Source: an uncultured Collinsella sp. (lineage in GTDB: Bacteria; Actinomycetota; Coriobacteriia; Coriobacteriales; Coriobacteriaceae). Taken from it: a DNA stretch of 8,452 bases. The position numbers and the translations under genes were made by a program. Position 1 is the first letter of the stretch. Each line of letters starts with the position of its first letter. The stretch spans positions 1 to 8,452 of the forward strand of contig CABRHR010000091.1 of NCBI GenBank assembly GCA_902470835.1. Reading direction: 5' to 3'. The notes beneath the pieces were generated by a model. The model was not told the DNA's origin. It did not search any database and saw only the letters and a list, made by a program, of their open reading frames with translations. Of the stretch, positions 6,233 through 8,452 are shown piece by piece.

Positions 6233-6239
6233 AAGGGAG
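6233..6239 (+). promoter_or_regulatory. Ribosome binding site of glutamine synthetase III
   Basis: AAGGGAG lies six bases before the ATG at 6246. The in-frame ATG at 6183 has no such site (GAGTCTAAGCT precedes it), so this decides the start. Confidence 0.85.
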
Positions 6240-6245
6240 TTCCGT

Positions 6246-8333
6246 ATGGCCGATCTTACTGACCGCTTCGGGACCATGGTGTTCTCTGAGGAAGTCATGA
6301 AGGACTACCTCCCCAAGGACATTTGGAAGCGCCTTGCTGCAACCCTCGAGGGCGGTGAGCCGCTCGACCTGGATGTGGCCAACGCCGTTGCCCATGCCAT
6401 GAAGGTCTGGGCCATCTCCAAGGGCGCGACGCACTACGCGCACTGGTTCCAGCCGCTTTCGGGCATTACTTCCGAGAAGCACGACAGCTTCCTGGAGCCC
6501 AACCACGACGGCACCGCCATTACCAAGTTTACGGGCAAGAACCTCATCCAGGGCGAGCCGGACGCCTCGAGCTTCCCCAACGGCGGCCTGCGCGCCACCT
6601 TCGAGGCCCGTGGCTACACCGCTTGGGACCCCACCAGCCCCGCCTTTATCAAGGACGACGTCCTGTGCATCCCCACGGCTTTCTGCTCCTACACGGGCGA
6701 GGCCCTGGACAAGAAGACCCCGCTGCTGCGTTCCATGACCGCGCTCTCGCGTGAGTCTAAGCGCGTTTTGGCGCTGTTCGGCAAGACCCCCAAGAAGGTC
6801 GTTCCTTCCGTGGGTGACGAGCAGGAGTACTTCCTGATCAAGAAGGACGCTTACCGCAAGCGCAAGGACCTGGTCATCACCGGCCGCACCCTCTTTGGTG
6901 CTGCTCCCTGCAAGGGCCAGGAGCTCGAGGAGCACTACTTTGGCGCTATCCGCCCCACCGTCTCGGCCTATATGAAGGACCTGGACGATGAACTGTGGGC
7001 GCTTGGCATTCCCGCCAAGACCAAGCACAACGAGGTTGCTCCCTGCCAGCATGAGCTCGCGCCGGTCTATGGCGAGGTCAACGAGGCCATCGACCAGAAT
7101 CTGGTCATGATGGAGAAGATGAAGCTCATCGCCTCCCGCCACGACTTGGTCTGCCTGCTGCACGAGAAGCCCTTTGAGGGCATTAACGGTTCGGGCAAGC
7201 ACAACAACTGGTCGCTTGGCACCGAGTCCGAGAATCTGCTCGATCCGGGCGACACCCCGCTCGACAACCTGCAGTTCATCGTCTTCCTCACCGCGGTGAT
7301 CGAGGCTGTCGATAACTATCAGGAGCTCCTGCGTGCCTCTGTTGCCTCGGCCGGCAACGACCATCGTCTGGGCGCCAATGAGGCTCCTCCGGCGATTATG
7401 TCCATCTTCCTGGGCGACCAGCTTACCGAGGTCGTCGAGAAGATCATCGATGGCAAGGCTTCCGTCCATGCCACGCGCGGCGTGCTCGACCTGGGCGCCG
7501 ATACCCTGCCCAAGCTGATGCAGGACAACACCGACCGCAACCGCACCTCCCCGTTTGCCTTCACCGGCAATAAGTTCGAGTTCCGTGCCTGCGGCTCCGA
7601 GCAGAACGTCTCCGACTCCAACCTGGTGCTCGATGCCGCCGTGGCCAAGTCGCTCAAGTCCTTCGCCGACGCGCTTGAGGGTACGCCCGAGGATGAGTTC
7701 CAGGACGCTGCGCTCGAGTACTGCAAGAAGGTCCTGACCGACCACCAGCGCATCCTGTTCTCCGGCGATGGCTACTCCGATGAGTGGCCCGTCGAGGCCG
7801 AGAAGCGCGGCCTTGCCAACAACAAGACCACGGCCGATGCCCTGCCCGCCTTTGTTTCCGATAAGGCTATCGCGCTCTTTGAGGAGACGGGTGTCCTGAC
7901 CAAGGCCGAGGCCCAGTGCCGCTACGACTGCAAGCTCGAGAAGTACAACAAGCTCATGAACATCGAGGCCACCACGATGGTTCGCGAGGCACGTCGTACC
8001 TATCGCCCGGTCATTACCGCCTATGCCACCAAGGTCGCTAAGGGCCTTGAGACTATCCGTGCCGCTGGCGCCGAGGCCGCCATGCAGTGTGAGCAGAACA
8101 CGCTCAACAAGCTCTGCAACGGCATCACCACCATCAACGACTCCATCAAGGCGCTCGACGCCGTGCATCAGAAGGCCGAGGGCCTCGATGGTCAGGAGCA
8201 GGCCAACGTGTACGCGCACGAGGTCGTTCCCGCTATGGATGCGCTGCGCGCCGCCGTGGACGCCATGGAGGAGATCGTGGCAGCCGACTACTGGCCGGTC
8301 CCGACCTACGACGACATTCTGTTCTACGTGTAG
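6246..8333 (+). CDS. glnN: Glutamine synthetase type III
   Basis: A 695-residue GSIII, the usual size for the class (about 700, against about 450 for GSI). It condenses glutamate and ammonia with ATP to make glutamine in the cytosol, as a large oligomer. Motifs: RFGTMVFSEEVM (7-18) and FQPLSGITSEKHDSF (68-82) of the GSIII N-terminal part; VGDEQEYF (189-196) with metal-binding glutamates; NEVAPCQHELAPVYGEVN (262-279); KPFEGINGSGKHNNWSL (308-324), the GSIII nucleotide/glutamate signature; SAGNDHRLGANEAPPA (368-383); FEFRACGS (444-451); a long helical C-terminal region (about 550-680); and ADYWPVPTYDDILF (680-693). The start at 6246 has a good ribosome site; the ATG 21 codons upstream has none and adds a non-family N-terminus. 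Codons are strongly C-ending, as in highly expressed genes. It is transcribed alone, divergently from metF, and followed by a strong terminator. The symbol glnN follows cyanobacterial usage; some annotators write glnA. Confidence 0.97.
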   Translation: MADLTDRFGTMVFSEEVMKDYLPKDIWKRLAATLEGGEPLDLDVANAVAHAMKVWAISKGATHYAHWFQPLSGITSEKHDSFLEPNHDGTAITKFTGKNLIQGEPDASSFPNGGLRATFEARGYTAWDPTSPAFIKDDVLCIPTAFCSYTGEALDKKTPLLRSMTALSRESKRVLALFGKTPKKVVPSVGDEQEYFLIKKDAYRKRKDLVITGRTLFGAAPCKGQELEEHYFGAIRPTVSAYMKDLDDELWALGIPAKTKHNEVAPCQHELAPVYGEVNEAIDQNLVMMEKMKLIASRHDLVCLLHEKPFEGINGSGKHNNWSLGTESENLLDPGDTPLDNLQFIVFLTAVIEAVDNYQELLRASVASAGNDHRLGANEAPPAIMSIFLGDQLTEVVEKIIDGKASVHATRGVLDLGADTLPKLMQDNTDRNRTSPFAFTGNKFEFRACGSEQNVSDSNLVLDAAVAKSLKSFADALEGTPEDEFQDAALEYCKKVLTDHQRILFSGDGYSDEWPVEAEKRGLANNKTTADALPAFVSDKAIALFEETGVLTKAEAQCRYDCKLEKYNKLMNIEATTMVREARRTYRPVITAYATKVAKGLETIRAAGAEAAMQCEQNTLNKLCNGITTINDSIKALDAVHQKAEGLDGQEQANVYAHEVVPAMDALRAAVDAMEEIVAADYWPVPTYDDILFYV

Positions 8334-8364
8334 AGCGTAACTGACATATCGTCACGGTATTGAG

Positions 8365-8396
8365 CCGGGGTCCGCATCATGCGGGCCCCGGTTTTT
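8365..8396 (+). terminator. Intrinsic terminator of glutamine synthetase III
   Basis: A 12-bp GC-rich stem with one G-U pair (8365-8376 with 8380-8391) and a 3-nt loop is followed at once by five T (8392-8396), then GTT. It starts 32 bases after the stop codon and is a textbook rho-independent terminator. Confidence 0.93.
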
Positions 8397-8413
8397 GTTC
8401 AAGACTTTAGTCT

Positions 8414-8434
8414 GCTGGCCGCGCAGCGGCCAGC
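8414..8434. repeat. Second inverted repeat downstream of the terminator
   Basis: GCTGGCCGC and GCGGCCAGC form a perfect 9-bp stem around GCA, followed by TTT then AAA. It could be a backup terminator, or the terminator of a gene arriving on the minus strand from beyond the window. The poor T-run leaves its role open. No gene is visible in the last 119 bases. Confidence 0.5.
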
Positions 8435-8452
8435 TTTAAACCACCCGCTACG

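Larger units (their letters stand above)
5819..6245. other. Divergent control region between metF and glutamine synthetase III
   Basis: A 427-base stretch, visibly more AT-rich than the genes, with no supportable protein gene. It must hold the promoters of both flanking units. It contains the inverted repeat at 5984-6009, a TATAGT hexamer on the minus strand at 5975-5980 that could be a metF -10 box (nearest -35-like match TTTGCA at 15 bases, poor), a direct repeat TTGATTGG at 6074-6081 and 6122-6129, a T-box-like string at 6088-6100, the GlnR-like array at 6129-6166 and a small hairpin at 6206-6224. I recognise no cobalamin, SAM or glutamine riboswitch. The short frames at 5848-5918 and 6047-6088 lack ribosome sites. 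Confidence 0.8.

Noticed and set aside
6183..6245. Longer N-terminus for glutamine synthetase from the ATG at 6183
   Set aside because: No Shine-Dalgarno precedes it, the added 21 residues do not look like GSIII, and AAGGGAG sits correctly before the ATG at 6246.
6195..8219. Long minus-strand open frame of 674 codons opposite glutamine synthetase
   Set aside because: It is a shadow of the strongly biased GSIII codons: rich in Leu, Gly and Val, no known motifs and no ribosome site. The plus-strand gene explains the same bases fully.
8446..8452. Last seven bases CGCTACG are the reverse complement of bases 7-13 in the adapter/index
   Set aside because: Only seven bases match, and the preceding bases do not match any part of the adapter, so read-through at this end is not supported.

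Overview
This is a GC-rich bacterial window of 8452 bases with five complete protein genes and one sequencing artefact. High GC, strong third-position bias, short spacings, clear AGGAG-type ribosome sites, a type III glutamine synthetase and a methionine synthase split into two polypeptides point to an anaerobic, gut-type bacterium. My best guess is an actinobacterium of the class Coriobacteriia, such as Collinsella. This is a judgement from protein character, not a database match. Nothing here marks a phage, plasmid, transposon or CRISPR locus.

Layout: bases 1-46 are Illumina Nextera adapter, including the end of P7 and an index, so genomic sequence begins at 47. Four genes lie on the minus strand. 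Read in their own direction they are metF (5818-4946), a stand-alone methionine synthase reactivation protein (4946-4158), metH lacking its own reactivation domain (4148-1590), and, after a strong hairpin, a PFL/UPF0210-family gene (1481-117). A 427-base divergent region (5819-6245) separates them from a plus-strand gene for glutamine synthetase III (6246-8333), which ends in a textbook intrinsic terminator.

The three met genes form one functional unit. MetF reduces methylene-THF to methyl-THF. MetH moves that methyl group through cobalamin to homocysteine to make methionine. The separate protein supplies the SAM-dependent reductive repair of oxidised cobalamin that E. coli MetH carries as its C-terminal domain. 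The cistrons are tightly coupled: TAATG overlap between the first two, and a stop codon inside the Shine-Dalgarno of the third. The PFL-family gene may be a separate unit. Glutamine synthetase assimilates ammonia and is independent of the met operon except for sharing the divergent control region.

That control region is the most interesting stretch. It holds a perfect 8-bp inverted repeat with a 10-nt spacer, and, 80 bases before the glutamine synthetase start, four pentamers at 11-bp spacing resembling the actinobacterial GlnR box. I see no clearly new biological system. The best leads are that GlnR-like array, the inverted-repeat operator candidate and a four-cysteine tail on the MetH reactivation protein.
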